Shown here: piece after piece, positions 43,290 through 52,288 of the stretch
Position numbering within the stretch: the stretch's first letter is position 1
Layout: every line of letters starts with the position of its first letter
NCBI GenBank assembly: GCA_016192065.1
Contig: JACPUX010000070.1
Location: 1 to 64,000, forward strand
Source: Betaproteobacteria bacterium
GTDB lineage: Bacteria > Pseudomonadota > Gammaproteobacteria > Burkholderiales > Casimicrobiaceae
Length of the DNA: 64,000 bases
Direction: 5' to 3'
Notes under the pieces: model-generated
What the model saw: the letters and a program-made list of their open reading frames with translations, nothing else
Database searches by the model: none
What the model was told of the DNA's origin: nothing
Made by a program: the position numbers and the translations under genes

Positions 43290-44036
43290 TCAGAAGCCTT
43301 CAAAGCCGCCGCTGACGTGCAAGACCTGTCGCGTGGTATAACGCGCCGCGTCGGAGGCGAAAAAACACACCGCTGCGGCGATGTCTTCGACCGCCCCCAT
43401 GCGGCGCATCGGCACCGCCTTGACCAACCGCTCACGCACCGCGGGCGGAAGCCCTTGCGACTTGGGCGTGTCGATGAGGCCGGGTGCCACACAGTTGACC
43501 GAGACTCCGTCGCGCGCGAGTTCCAGCCCCAGGGTTCGAGTCAGTCCCACCAAACCGGCCTTGGCCGCGGCATAGTTGGCCTGGCCGACATTGCCCCGAT
43601 ACGCCATCGAGGCGATATTGACGATGCGGCCCCGTCCCGAGGCTCGCAGCCAGGGCAAGGCCGCGCGGCTGAGCAGGAATGCGGCCTTGAGATTGAGGTC
43701 GAGCACGCCGTCCCATTGGGCCTCGCTCATGTTGGCGAGCGCGGCGTCATCGATGCCACCGGCATTGTTGATCAGAATGTCCAGGCCTCCCCAGTGCTGT
43801 GCTGCCGCCGCAACCATGGCCTCGGCGTCCTCCGCCAAACAGACGTCGCCGCAGTCGACCGCGGCGGCCAGTCCTCGCGCCTCCATCAGCTTCAGGGTCT
43901 CGGCCGCGCGCGTCGCGTCGCGGTCATTGATCAATACCCGCGTGCCGGCGGCGCCCAGGGCGCAAGCGATGCCGCGGCCGATGTCGCCACCGGCCCCGGT
44001 CACCAGGGCAACCCGCTGTTCGAGCGAAACACGCAT
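43290..44036 (-). CDS. Short-chain dehydrogenase/reductase
   Basis: A 248-residue classical SDR. The cofactor loop is LVTGAGGDIGRGIA, ILINNAGG is the NNAG motif, and the catalytic residues are in NIASMAYRGN and the YAAAK of QANYAAAKAG. It probably oxidises a hydroxyacyl-CoA or ring alcohol with NAD(P)+. ATG at 44036 lies immediately next to the ligase stop, so the two are coupled. A second, different SDR sits three genes upstream in transcription order, which suggests two oxidations in the pathway. Confidence 0.92.
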   Translation of the reverse strand: MRVSLEQRVALVTGAGGDIGRGIACALGAAGTRVLINDRDATRAAETLKLMEARGLAAAVDCGDVCLAEDAEAMVAAAAQHWGGLDILINNAGGIDDAALANMSEAQWDGVLDLNLKAAFLLSRAALPWLRASGRGRIVNIASMAYRGNVGQANYAAAKAGLVGLTRTLGLELARDGVSVNCVAPGLIDTPKSQGLPPAVRERLVKAVPMRRMGAVEDIAAAVCFFASDAARYTTRQVLHVSGGFEGF

Positions 44037-45569
44037 CTACACCTCCCTGGGCAACGAGTTCCAATAGGGCGCGCGCAGCACCCGCTTCAAGACCTTGCCG
44101 GCGGCATTGCGGGGCAGCTCCTGAACGAAGGAGATGAGCTTAGGCTTCTTGTAGCCGGCGATACGTGCCGCGCAGTGGGCGATGAGTTCTTCCTCCGTGG
44201 CGCGCGCGTGGGGGCGCAGCACCACCGCCGCCGCCACCGCCTCGCCCCATTGCGGATCGGGCACGCCGAAGCAGGCGGCTTCGAGCACCGCCGGATGCAG
44301 CACCAGTTGATTTTCGATTTCCTTCGGGTAGATGTTCTCGCCACCCGAAATGATCATGTCCTTGAGCCGGTCGACGATGGTGAAGTAGCCCTCACCCTCA
44401 TTGCGCGCCATATCGCCAGTATGGATCCAGCCCTCGCGCAGGGTTTCGCGAGTCGCCTCGGGGTTGCCGAAATAACCGATCATCCCCAGAGGCCGGGCTG
44501 CCGAGAGAATTTCGCCCACCTCCCCCACCGCGACGCTCCGCCCCGCCTCATCGACGATGCGCAGGTCGGCGCAGTACATCTCCCGCCCGGTATTGTGCGC
44601 GCGTGTGGCGTGGTCCTCGGGCCGCAGCACCGAGGTCATGCCAATCTCGCACATGCCGTAGAACTGGTAGAAACCGGCACCAAAGACTTGCCGCGCCCGC
44701 TCCAGTACCGGCGGACTGATGGGCGAAGCGCCGTACCAGATTTTGCGCAAGCTGGAGACATCGAAGCGCGGCGTCTGCGGGTCGTTAACCAGCATGGCCA
44801 GCATGGCCGGCACCCACATCACCACGCTGACCTGGTGTTTGGCCACCAGCGCCAACTGCTCCGTGGCGACGAAACCCTTGCCGGTGATCACCGCCGTGGC
44901 CCCCATCAGCAAAGTCGGCAGGAGCATGCCGTTGATGCCGCCATTGTGAAATAGTGGCAGGCTCACCATGGAAACATCACCGCCGCGCAAATCGCCCTCG
45001 AAGGCAATGGCCAGGTGATTGGCGAGATAAGCACGATGCGAGAACAACACACCCTTTGGAAAACCCGTGGTGCCGCTGGTGTAAATCACCATCGCCGCGC
45101 TTTCCGGGTCGACCGCCACCGCGGGTTCGGTCTCGGCCCGGCCACTCGTGAGCGCGGCGAGGCTGCCCTTGCCCGCGCCGCAAAGTTCGATCAGTCGAGG
45201 TTCAGGCAACAGCGCCCCCATCGCCTCCGCAGCGCGCTCCTCGTAGCCCGGTCCCACGAACAAAAGGCGCGGCGTGGCATTGCCCGTGACGTAGGCGATC
45301 TCGTCCACGCTGTAGCGAAAGTTGTAGGGCACGAGAAAGGCACCGACCTTGGCCGCGGCCAGCACCACGACGACGAACTCCAGGCAATTCTCGGCCAGCA
45401 GGCCCACCCGATCGCCCGGCACAATGCCCAGCGCCAGCAGACCGTGGGCCAGCCGATTGACCTCGGCATTGAGCTCACCGTAGCCAAGCGCGCGCTCACC
45501 CATGATCAGCGCGATTTTGTCGGGGTGGCGCTTGGCCCCCAGGCGGGCAATGTCGCCAATGACGTTCAT
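44037..45569 (-). CDS. AMP-dependent acyl-CoA ligase
   Basis: A 510-residue ANL-superfamily enzyme. The phosphate-binding motif is MVIYTSGTTGFPKGVLFSH, YQFYGMCEIGMTSV and WIHTGDMARNEGEGYFTIVD follow, and the hinge/C-terminal Lys region is LPRNAAGKVLKRVLR. It activates a carboxylic acid as CoA thioester, presumably the acid imported by the Liv transporter of the same operon. Its start overlaps the upstream SDR stop by four bases (45566-45569). The substrate, whether fatty, aromatic or cyclic, cannot be told from the motifs. Confidence 0.93.
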   Translation of the reverse strand: MNVIGDIARLGAKRHPDKIALIMGERALGYGELNAEVNRLAHGLLALGIVPGDRVGLLAENCLEFVVVVLAAAKVGAFLVPYNFRYSVDEIAYVTGNATPRLLFVGPGYEERAAEAMGALLPEPRLIELCGAGKGSLAALTSGRAETEPAVAVDPESAAMVIYTSGTTGFPKGVLFSHRAYLANHLAIAFEGDLRGGDVSMVSLPLFHNGGINGMLLPTLLMGATAVITGKGFVATEQLALVAKHQVSVVMWVPAMLAMLVNDPQTPRFDVSSLRKIWYGASPISPPVLERARQVFGAGFYQFYGMCEIGMTSVLRPEDHATRAHNTGREMYCADLRIVDEAGRSVAVGEVGEILSAARPLGMIGYFGNPEATRETLREGWIHTGDMARNEGEGYFTIVDRLKDMIISGGENIYPKEIENQLVLHPAVLEAACFGVPDPQWGEAVAAAVVLRPHARATEEELIAHCAARIAGYKKPKLISFVQELPRNAAGKVLKRVLRAPYWNSLPREV

Positions 45570-46396
45570 GTCTTGCTCCTTGGTGGTTCGGCAGCGATCG
45601 GCTCAAGCCGCTCGCGCAGGAATTCGTCGATGCCGGAATCGAGTCCGGCGCCGCCATCGTGCCCGATGATCTGGCCGTTGATGTTCGCGGCCGCGGCACT
45701 GACCAGAAAACCGACCAGGGCGGCGATGTCTTCCGGCCGGGACATCAGGCGGCTTGGCGTTTCGGCCAGCGCCCTGCCGATGAAGCCGCTGCCTTTGCGT
45801 TCCAGTGCCAGGTTGGGCGGCGTGGCGATCATGCCCGGCGCGATGGCGTTGACGGTGATGCCCCATGGCCCGAGTTCCTTGGCGGCCGACCAAGCGAGAC
45901 CGTGTAGTCCCGCCTTGGCGGCGCTGTACGCGGCACTCGCCACGGCACCGCGCCGGCCGGCCAGCGAGGAGATGAACACCACCCGCCCCGAGCCGCGGCG
46001 GCGCATGCCCGCCGCGGCCGCACGCAAGAGAAAGAAGGCGCCGTCGAGGTGCGTGGCCAAGAGCTCGCGCCAGTCGCCATCGGACAATTCGGTGAGAAAG
46101 GCAAAACGGCCCGGCGTGCCCGCGCAATGCACCAGCACACCGGGCTCGTCTGCCGCATGACGCAACTCGTCGAACAATTCGCCCACCGCGGCCGGCGCGC
46201 CGACATCGAGCGTTCGCCCGGCAATGGCCGCCTGCGGTGCGCCCAGCGACAACACCGTGCGCTCATTGGCGACCGCATCACGATCAAGCGCCAGCACCCG
46301 GAATCCATCCCGCAAAAGCTGCGCGCAGACCGCGGCACCGAGGGCGCCGCCCGCGCCGGTGACAAGCGCGAGTGCGACGGGCCGCTCAAGCGCCAA
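45566..46396 (-). CDS. Short-chain dehydrogenase/reductase, TTG start
   Basis: A 276-residue SDR with VALALVTGAGGALGAAVC, VLVHCAGTPG, FISSLAGRRGAVASAAYS and the catalytic Tyr/Lys in AAYSAAKAGLHG. The cofactor loop begins so close to the livF end that no ATG or GTG fits. TTG at 46396 is preceded by AGGAG (46404-46408) at seven bases and overlaps the livF stop by 11 bases, so it is the likely start. The segment NPxxxG normally near the cofactor end is GQIIGHDGGAG. It probably carries out one of the oxidation steps of the operon's pathway. Confidence 0.85.
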   Translation of the reverse strand: MALERPVALALVTGAGGALGAAVCAQLLRDGFRVLALDRDAVANERTVLSLGAPQAAIAGRTLDVGAPAAVGELFDELRHAADEPGVLVHCAGTPGRFAFLTELSDGDWRELLATHLDGAFFLLRAAAAGMRRRGSGRVVFISSLAGRRGAVASAAYSAAKAGLHGLAWSAAKELGPWGITVNAIAPGMIATPPNLALERKGSGFIGRALAETPSRLMSRPEDIAALVGFLVSAAAANINGQIIGHDGGAGLDSGIDEFLRERLEPIAAEPPRSKT

Positions 46397-47090
46397 GATA
46401 AAGCTCCTGAATGCGATCCATGGCCGCGAGTTCGCTCGCCTGCCCCGCCAGAGTGACCCTTCCGAGTTCCAGCACATAGGCCCGATCGGCCAGACGCATG
46501 GCCAGGCGCGCGTTCTGTTCCACCAGCAGGATGGTGCGCCCCTGCTCGCGCAGGCGCGCGATCGCCGCGAAGATCGCCTGCACCATCATCGGCGCCAGGC
46601 CGATCGACGGCTCATCCATGAGCACGAGGCGCGGCCGAGCCATCAGCGCACGACCGATGGCGAGCATTTGCTGCTCGCCTCCGGAAAGCGTGGCCGCCTT
46701 TTGCGGCAGGCGCTCGGCGAGGCGCGGAAAAAGCGTCAGCACTTCTTCGAGATCTCCGCGCCGCGCACCACCACGAACAAAGGCGCCCAATTCGAGATTT
46801 TCCGCGACGCTCATGGCGCCGAACAGTCGTCGCGCTTCGGGCACCACCGCCAGCCCCAGGCGGGCCACCCGCGCCGCATCGAGGCCCTTGATCGTCCGGC
46901 CGGCGTAGCGCACGTCGCCCTGGCGGCTTCGCAGCAGGCCAGCCACCGCCTTGATGAGGGTGGATTTGCCCGCGCCGTTGGCGCCAATGAGCGCCACGAT
47001 CTCGCCGTCTTCCACGGCCATGGACACACCCCGCAGCGCCGCGATGTTGCCGTAGGACACCGCCACATCCTCAAGTTCGAGCAGTGCCAT
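46386..47090 (-). CDS. livF: Branched-chain-type ABC transporter ATP-binding protein LivF
   Basis: A 234-residue ATPase. Walker A is GANGAGKSTLIK, the ABC signature is LSGGEQQMLAIGRAL, and Walker B is LVLMDEPSIGLAP. Length and the end (DRIQELYLGA) are typical of LivF. With LivG it drives import through LivH/LivM. It overlaps livG by 20 bases and the following SDR by 11. Liv-type transporters in this context often carry aromatic or other carboxylic acids rather than amino acids. Confidence 0.93.
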   Translation of the reverse strand: MALLELEDVAVSYGNIAALRGVSMAVEDGEIVALIGANGAGKSTLIKAVAGLLRSRQGDVRYAGRTIKGLDAARVARLGLAVVPEARRLFGAMSVAENLELGAFVRGGARRGDLEEVLTLFPRLAERLPQKAATLSGGEQQMLAIGRALMARPRLVLMDEPSIGLAPMMVQAIFAAIARLREQGRTILLVEQNARLAMRLADRAYVLELGRVTLAGQASELAAMDRIQELYLGA

Positions 47091-47841
47091 CGTCGTTTCC
47101 GAGATAGGCGGCGATCACCGCCGGATCCTGGCGAATCGCCGCCGGTACGCCATCGGCAATCTTCTCGCCGAAATTGAGCACCACGATACGATCCGAAACG
47201 CGCATCACGAAGCGCATGTGGTGCTCGATCACCAGCAGGCTGAGCCCGCTCTGGCGCAATTGCAGCAACAGATCGGCCAGCGCATCGGTCTCGCTGTCAT
47301 TGAGCCCGGCCGCGGGCTCGTCGAGCAGCAAGAGGCGCGGCCGGGTGGCCAGGGCGCGCGCAATCTCCACATAGCGCTGTTCACCCAGCGGCAACTCGCT
47401 GGCGATGCGGTCTTCCCGCCCGGCGTAGCCCACCCGCGCCAGGCACTCCTGTGCCCATAGCCGCGCGGCATGCTCTTCGGCCCGCGCGCGCCCTAGCCCC
47501 AGTCCGCAGGCGACGAGCCCGCTGCGGCCGGCGGCATGACAACCGAGCAAAACGTTCTCGATCACCGAAAGACTGCGATAGAGCTGCGCCTGCTGAAAGG
47601 TGCGCGCCAGCCCCAGCCGCGCGATCGCCGGGGCGCCGCGGCCAAGCAGCGACGCGCCGGCAAAGCTCAGTTCGCCGGCCTGCGGCACCAGCGCGCCGGT
47701 GATGAGATTAAACAACGTGGTCTTGCCCGCGCCATTGGGGCCGATGACGGCGCGCACTTCACCCTCGCGCACCTCGAAGGACACTCCCGAGAGCGCACGC
47801 AAACCCGCGAAGGACATGGAAAGATCGCGCACCGCGAGCAT
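47071..47841 (-). CDS. livG: Branched-chain-type ABC transporter ATP-binding protein LivG
   Basis: A 256-residue ATPase with Walker A GPNGAGKTTLFNLITG, FQQAQLY as the Q-loop, signature LPLGEQRYVEIARAL (the usual LSxGxQ is LPLGEQ), and Walker B LLLLDEPAAGLNDSE. The C-terminal part (LNFGEKIADGVPAAI) is typical of LivG. ATG at 47841 shares bases with the livM stop (TGATG) and gives the usual start MLAVRDLSMSF; an ATG six codons earlier is also possible. It overlaps livF by 20 bases. Confidence 0.93.
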   Translation of the reverse strand: MLAVRDLSMSFAGLRALSGVSFEVREGEVRAVIGPNGAGKTTLFNLITGALVPQAGELSFAGASLLGRGAPAIARLGLARTFQQAQLYRSLSVIENVLLGCHAAGRSGLVACGLGLGRARAEEHAARLWAQECLARVGYAGREDRIASELPLGEQRYVEIARALATRPRLLLLDEPAAGLNDSETDALADLLLQLRQSGLSLLVIEHHMRFVMRVSDRIVVLNFGEKIADGVPAAIRQDPAVIAAYLGNDDGTART

Positions 47842-48788
47842 CAGGCCCCCTTGCGCCATAACCTCTGCCCCGCCGCGACCAGGCCCGCCAGCAGCCCGGT
47901 GGGAAAGAAGGACATGATCACCACCAGCGCCACGCCGAAGGCCACGCGCTTGTAATCGGCGAACGTCACCGCGTATTCATTGAGGTAGGTGAGGGCCAGC
48001 ACACCCAGCATGGCGCCCCAGAGCCGGTCGAAGCCGCCGAAGGCCAACACCAGGATGATGTCGATGGCGAACATCACCGAGCCTGCGGCAGGCGAAACGA
48101 AGGTGACGAAATGGGCATAGAGGCTCCCGCCCAGGCTGGCGAAAAGCGAGGAGAGCACGAAGACCTCGATCTTGTGGCGGCTGACATCGACGCCCAGCAG
48201 CGCGGTCGCGGCATCGCCTTCCTTGATCGCTCGGTAGGCCCGGCCCATGCGCGAATGGGCGAGATTGAGCGCGAACCAGAGCACGCCAAGTGTCACCGTC
48301 CAAAGCAGGTAATGCAACGCGGTGTCGCTGGCGATCGGCCAGCCCCCCAAGGACAGACGCGGAATGCCCGAGAGCCCTTGCAAGCCTCCGGTGAGACTGC
48401 CCAGCTCCTTGATCAAAACCTCGATGATGATGGTGAAGCTCAGCGTGGCGATGGCCAGGTAATGGCCGCGCAGGCGCAACACCACCCAGCCGATGAAGAC
48501 CGCCACCACGGCCGCCAGCACCTGCGCCAGCAACAGCGCGAGCCAGGGGTTCAAGCCCTGGCGGGCGCTCAGTATTCCCGAGGCGTAAGCCCCCAGCGCA
48601 AAAAAAGCGGCATGCGAAATCGACAACTGGCCGCAGTAGCCCACCAGCAAGCACAGTCCGATGGCGGGCAAAGCGTAGATCGCCACGAAGTTCGAGGTAT
48701 TGATGAAGTAGCCGCCGCCGAGCAGCCAGGGCGCCACCAGCACCAGGGCGCAGAGTCCGAACCAGAGATTGCGGTCGCGGCGAGGCAT
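47841..48788 (-). CDS. livM: Branched-chain-type ABC permease LivM
   Basis: A 315-residue inner-membrane permease with eight to ten hydrophobic segments. The family motif is GQLSISHAAFFALGAYASG, and RAIKEGDAATALLGVDVSRH is the cytoplasmic loop that contacts the ATPases. ATG at 48788 (MPRRDRNLWFG) was chosen; the upstream part of the frame is shadow of the PrpD-like gene. It is separated from livH by the PrpD-like gene, which is unusual for a Liv operon. Confidence 0.92.
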   Translation of the reverse strand: MPRRDRNLWFGLCALVLVAPWLLGGGYFINTSNFVAIYALPAIGLCLLVGYCGQLSISHAAFFALGAYASGILSARQGLNPWLALLLAQVLAAVVAVFIGWVVLRLRGHYLAIATLSFTIIIEVLIKELGSLTGGLQGLSGIPRLSLGGWPIASDTALHYLLWTVTLGVLWFALNLAHSRMGRAYRAIKEGDAATALLGVDVSRHKIEVFVLSSLFASLGGSLYAHFVTFVSPAAGSVMFAIDIILVLAFGGFDRLWGAMLGVLALTYLNEYAVTFADYKRVAFGVALVVIMSFFPTGLLAGLVAAGQRLWRKGA

Positions 48789-48798
48789 GGGCGCGGGT

Positions 48799-50178
48799 TC
48801 AGTACAAAGCGTCGAGCAGGACGCGCACATCCGGCAGGCGCTCCAGGGTCGCCACCTGCTGGCACAGCGCATCGAGCGCTTCAGGTGACACCGAGCGGCG
48901 CGCGCGCTCGGCGCAGGCTGCGAGCTTGCCGCGCAGCGCCTCCGGCCCCAGCGCGTTCTGCGGCGCGCCCAGGGGCAGCGCGGTTTCGCGCTGCCATGCG
49001 TTGCGGCTCTGCAGCGACGCGGTGAGCCGGGTGCGGCCGATCACAAGTTCGGTGCGCATCTGCGGATCGGCGACCACTTTCACTTTCGCGGCCAGGGCCA
49101 GGAGCGCCGGATCGGTGTAGGCCGGAGCTTCCATTTCTGCCAGGAACACCTGCCCCCGCGCCAGCGCCGCCGCGACGGTGTATTGCAGCGAAAATTGGGC
49201 GTCGGCGCTCGAAGAGGGCCGGATACGCGCTTCGCGCGGCGCGCCCACCAGGCGCTCGACCTCGGGCGAGACCGTGAGCTCGATGCTCTCGATGGCCGAC
49301 AGCGCCCCGCCCAGTTCGTCGCGCAGTTGCCTTGCCAGATCGATCGCGGCATGGGTGGCGCGGCAGGAGGCAAAAGGCTTGAGCGAAATGCGCTCGCCCA
49401 AAAATTGTTTCCCCAGCCCCTCGGTAAGCGCTTCGAGCTTGGGGTCGGGTTCGAAAACGCGCAGATAGCCCCAGCGGCCCAGCAGAAAATCCTGCGCGCC
49501 AGTGAAGCCGCGTTCCGCCAGCAGGCCGGAGACCAGCGCGCCCTGGGCCACGATGCCTTGCTGCAGGCGCAGCGAGAGCGCGCCTTCGAGGGCGCATTGG
49601 CCATCACCCACGGCATGCGAAAAAGCAATGCCCAGGGCGTACTGGGTGCGTCGCGGATCGAGGCGAAGCGCGCGGGCCACGGCAGCCGCCGGCCCGAAGA
49701 TCTTGAAGAGGTTGTTCCGCCCCGACTGCATGGCATTCTGGCGCACCGCCAGGCCGAGGCGAATCTTGAGGTCCTGGCCCACGGCCAGCGCGGTCACGAA
49801 CTCCTGGCCGCTCATACCACCACGCGCATCGGCGAGTGCGAGCAGTGCCGGCACCGCCGAGGCCGACGGGTGCACCGGCAGGAAATCGACGCAATCGTCG
49901 ATCTCCAAAGCGCGCGCCATCACACCATGGCACCAGGCCGCCAAGGGCGCGGGCAGGCCTTGGCCCAAACCGATCACCCGCGCCTCGGGCGCCCCACCCC
50001 AGGTGCGCGCCAGATCCAGCACGGCATCCAGCCCCTCGGCGCTGGACCCACCCAGCATTGCCGCCAGGGTGTCGAGGGTGCTGCGCCGCGCGGCGGCGAT
50101 GGCCGCTTGCGGCAGGTCTTCGAAGCGCGCACCGCTGACATGCGCGGCGACCGCCGCGCTGATTTCGTCGCCGCTCAT
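48799..50178 (-). CDS. MmgE/PrpD-family protein
   Basis: This 459-residue protein belongs to the MmgE/PrpD fold (2-methylcitrate dehydratase and relatives). Features seen are AARRSTLDTLAAMLGG, the active-site region ALEIDDCVDFLPVHPSASAV, LGIAFSHAVGDGQCALEGAL, and KPFASCRATHAAIDLARQLR. Family members dehydrate or isomerise tricarboxylates or similar acids. Here it starts inside the livH stop (ATGA, 50175-50178) and ends ten bases before livM, so it is translated with the permease genes. A role in converting the imported substrate is inferred; 2-methylcitrate chemistry is not supported by other prp genes. Confidence 0.9.
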   Translation of the reverse strand: MSGDEISAAVAAHVSGARFEDLPQAAIAAARRSTLDTLAAMLGGSSAEGLDAVLDLARTWGGAPEARVIGLGQGLPAPLAAWCHGVMARALEIDDCVDFLPVHPSASAVPALLALADARGGMSGQEFVTALAVGQDLKIRLGLAVRQNAMQSGRNNLFKIFGPAAAVARALRLDPRRTQYALGIAFSHAVGDGQCALEGALSLRLQQGIVAQGALVSGLLAERGFTGAQDFLLGRWGYLRVFEPDPKLEALTEGLGKQFLGERISLKPFASCRATHAAIDLARQLRDELGGALSAIESIELTVSPEVERLVGAPREARIRPSSSADAQFSLQYTVAAALARGQVFLAEMEAPAYTDPALLALAAKVKVVADPQMRTELVIGRTRLTASLQSRNAWQRETALPLGAPQNALGPEALRGKLAACAERARRSVSPEALDALCQQVATLERLPDVRVLLDALY

Positions 50179-51074
50179 TCCAGGGTGTCCTCCTGCGCCA
50201 GGCCGCGCTGTTGCCGGCCGCCCAGCAGCCCGTTGGGTAGGAACATCAGCACCAGGATGATGACCACGAAGGTGATGAGCTCCTTGACCGTGCTGGACAG
50301 ATAGGTCGCGGCGAAGGCTTCGAGCACGGCAAACACCACGCTGCCCAGCACCGCGCCGGCCACATTGCCCATGCCACCCAGCATCGCCGCGGAGAAACCT
50401 TTGATGGCAAGCAGCATGCCGCCCGAGTAATCGACCATGGTGAGCGGCGTGATCACGATGCCGGCGATGCTGCCCAGCAAGCCGGCGAGCACGAAAGAGG
50501 CCAATACCGTGGGCCCCACGGGTATGCCCATCAGCGCCGCGGCGGTCCGGTCGATGGCGCAGGCGCGCATGGCCTTGCCCCAGAGACTGTGGTGCAAGAA
50601 CAGGAAGAGCGCGCCTATACACAGCACCGCCGCGCCGAAGATCCACAAGGTCTGCGGCGCCAGGGCCGCGCCCAGGAACTTGATCGGCGCATCCCCGGAA
50701 AAGGCCGGAAAGCGATGCACATCGCCGTCCCAGACGTGAAAGGCGCTGCCGGAGATAGCCATGGAAGCGCCGATGGTGATGATCAGCACGCTGATCAGCG
50801 CCCCCTGGCGCCCCGGCCGATAAGCTACCAGTCCAAGGAGCGCGGCCAGCGCCGCAGTGAGCAGTAGCGTCACCGGAACCGCCGCCCAAAGCGGCCAGCC
50901 GCCTTCACCATAAAGGCTCACCATGATCATGCCGCCCAGCATGACGAACTCGCCCTGGGCGAAATTGATGATCCGCGTGGCGCTGTAGACCAGGGTCACC
51001 CCCACCGCCACCAGCGCGTACATGCTGCCGATCGACAACGCGGCGAACACCGTTTGGACGAAATCGGCAAGCAT
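50175..51074 (-). CDS. livH: Branched-chain-type ABC permease LivH
   Basis: A 299-residue permease with about eight hydrophobic segments. It begins MLADFVQTVFAALSIGSMYA, then LVAVGVTLVYSATRIINFAQ with the typical NFAQGEFVMLGG, and the loop RACAIDRTAAALMGIPVG. It forms the transmembrane pore with LivM. The gene follows the binding-protein gene by 33 bases and overlaps the PrpD-like gene by four. Confidence 0.93.
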   Translation of the reverse strand: MLADFVQTVFAALSIGSMYALVAVGVTLVYSATRIINFAQGEFVMLGGMIMVSLYGEGGWPLWAAVPVTLLLTAALAALLGLVAYRPGRQGALISVLIITIGASMAISGSAFHVWDGDVHRFPAFSGDAPIKFLGAALAPQTLWIFGAAVLCIGALFLFLHHSLWGKAMRACAIDRTAAALMGIPVGPTVLASFVLAGLLGSIAGIVITPLTMVDYSGGMLLAIKGFSAAMLGGMGNVAGAVLGSVVFAVLEAFAATYLSSTVKELITFVVIILVLMFLPNGLLGGRQQRGLAQEDTLE

Positions 51075-51107
51075 GTGGCGCGGCTGCGGCGAAAAGGGGA
51101 CGGGAGG

Positions 51108-52256
51108 CTACTTCTGGAGCTGCCAGGCGCCCTTGTCCACCTTGTACATCACCAGCGCGTCGGTGCCCAGGCCGGCGTGATCGGTGGCGGAGTAGTTGAA
51201 CACGCCATAAACGCCAACGTGCCCGCGAGTGGCTTCGAGGGTTGCGCAAAGCTTGGCCTCATCACCGCCGGCCTTCGCCATCGCGGCGTTGAGGATGTTC
51301 ATGGCGTCGTAGGCCGCGGCGCCGAACTGATTGGGCTCCTCGTTGTATTTGGCCTTGAACTCGCTGCGAAAGGCTTTGATGGCGGCCTTTTGCGGATCTT
51401 TGTCGTCGAGCGCGTCGCCGGCGTCGAGTTTGGGGCCAGCGACCATCACGCCTTCGGCATTGGCGCCGGTGGCCTTGAGAAAGGCCGGGCTCAGCACCGC
51501 GTGGCTGTGATAAAGCGGCAACTCCAAACCTACCTGGCGATAGTTGGTGGTCATGATCACCGGCGCGCGCGAGGAGGACCAGTTCAGCACCGCCTGGGCA
51601 TTGCTGCGCTTGATCTTGTTGAGCAAGGGCGAGAGGTCGGCGTCTTCCATGGTGTACTTTTCGTCGAAGACGATTTCAACGCCCGCGGCTTTGGCTTGGG
51701 CGAGGATTTCCTTGCGGCCGCCATCGCCAAAGGCATCCTGGCTGCTCACCAGGGCGAGTTTGGTCTGCCCCGCCGCCTTCAAGTGCTGGTAGAGCCGGGC
51801 AACCACGATGCGATCATCCGGCGGCGTCTTGAACACGCACTTCGAGACCGGATCGACGATGGCCGCGGTCGAGGCAAGCATGATGGTCGGCGTGTTGCTG
51901 GCTTCGACGATGGGTTTGACCGGCATCGCCTCCCAGCTCGCACTGGGGCCGAGGATGACGCTGACCCGATCGTTCTTGATCAGGCGGTTGAACATGCGCA
52001 CCGCGACATCGGGCTTGCCTTCGGTGTCGTAGAAGATCAATTCGACCTTGCGCCCGCTGATGCCGCCCTTGGCGTTGAGCTGCTCCGCCTGCATCTCCAG
52101 GCTGCGCTTCTGGGCCGCGCCGACAAAGGCGCCAGGACCGCTGAAAATGACCGGGACGCCGACCCGCAAGGGTTCCGCGGCGCTGGCGCCCACCGCGGTC
52201 AGCACGCCAAGCAGCGTGCCCAGGCCAATGCTCAGGGGGGATGCGAATTTCAACAT
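51108..52256 (-). CDS. livK: Periplasmic substrate-binding protein (LivK type)
   Basis: A 382-residue protein with a Sec signal peptide (LGTLLGVLTAVGASAAEP, cleavage near ASA) and a two-lobed type I binding fold. VGVPVIFSGPGAFVGAAQK, NDRVSVILGPSASWEAM and PNQFGAAAYDAMNILNAAM are typical blocks. It delivers the operon's substrate to LivHM. ATG at 52256 marks the signal peptide; sequence before it in frame is TetR shadow. It is the second gene of the operon, 32 bases after the regulator. Ligand-site residues do not indicate a specific compound. Confidence 0.92.
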   Translation of the reverse strand: MLKFASPLSIGLGTLLGVLTAVGASAAEPLRVGVPVIFSGPGAFVGAAQKRSLEMQAEQLNAKGGISGRKVELIFYDTEGKPDVAVRMFNRLIKNDRVSVILGPSASWEAMPVKPIVEASNTPTIMLASTAAIVDPVSKCVFKTPPDDRIVVARLYQHLKAAGQTKLALVSSQDAFGDGGRKEILAQAKAAGVEIVFDEKYTMEDADLSPLLNKIKRSNAQAVLNWSSSRAPVIMTTNYRQVGLELPLYHSHAVLSPAFLKATGANAEGVMVAGPKLDAGDALDDKDPQKAAIKAFRSEFKAKYNEEPNQFGAAAYDAMNILNAAMAKAGGDEAKLCATLEATRGHVGVYGVFNYSATDHAGLGTDALVMYKVDKGAWQLQK

Positions 52257-52288
52257 GTCTGCCTCGCTTCTTTGAAAGGGTTGGACAC

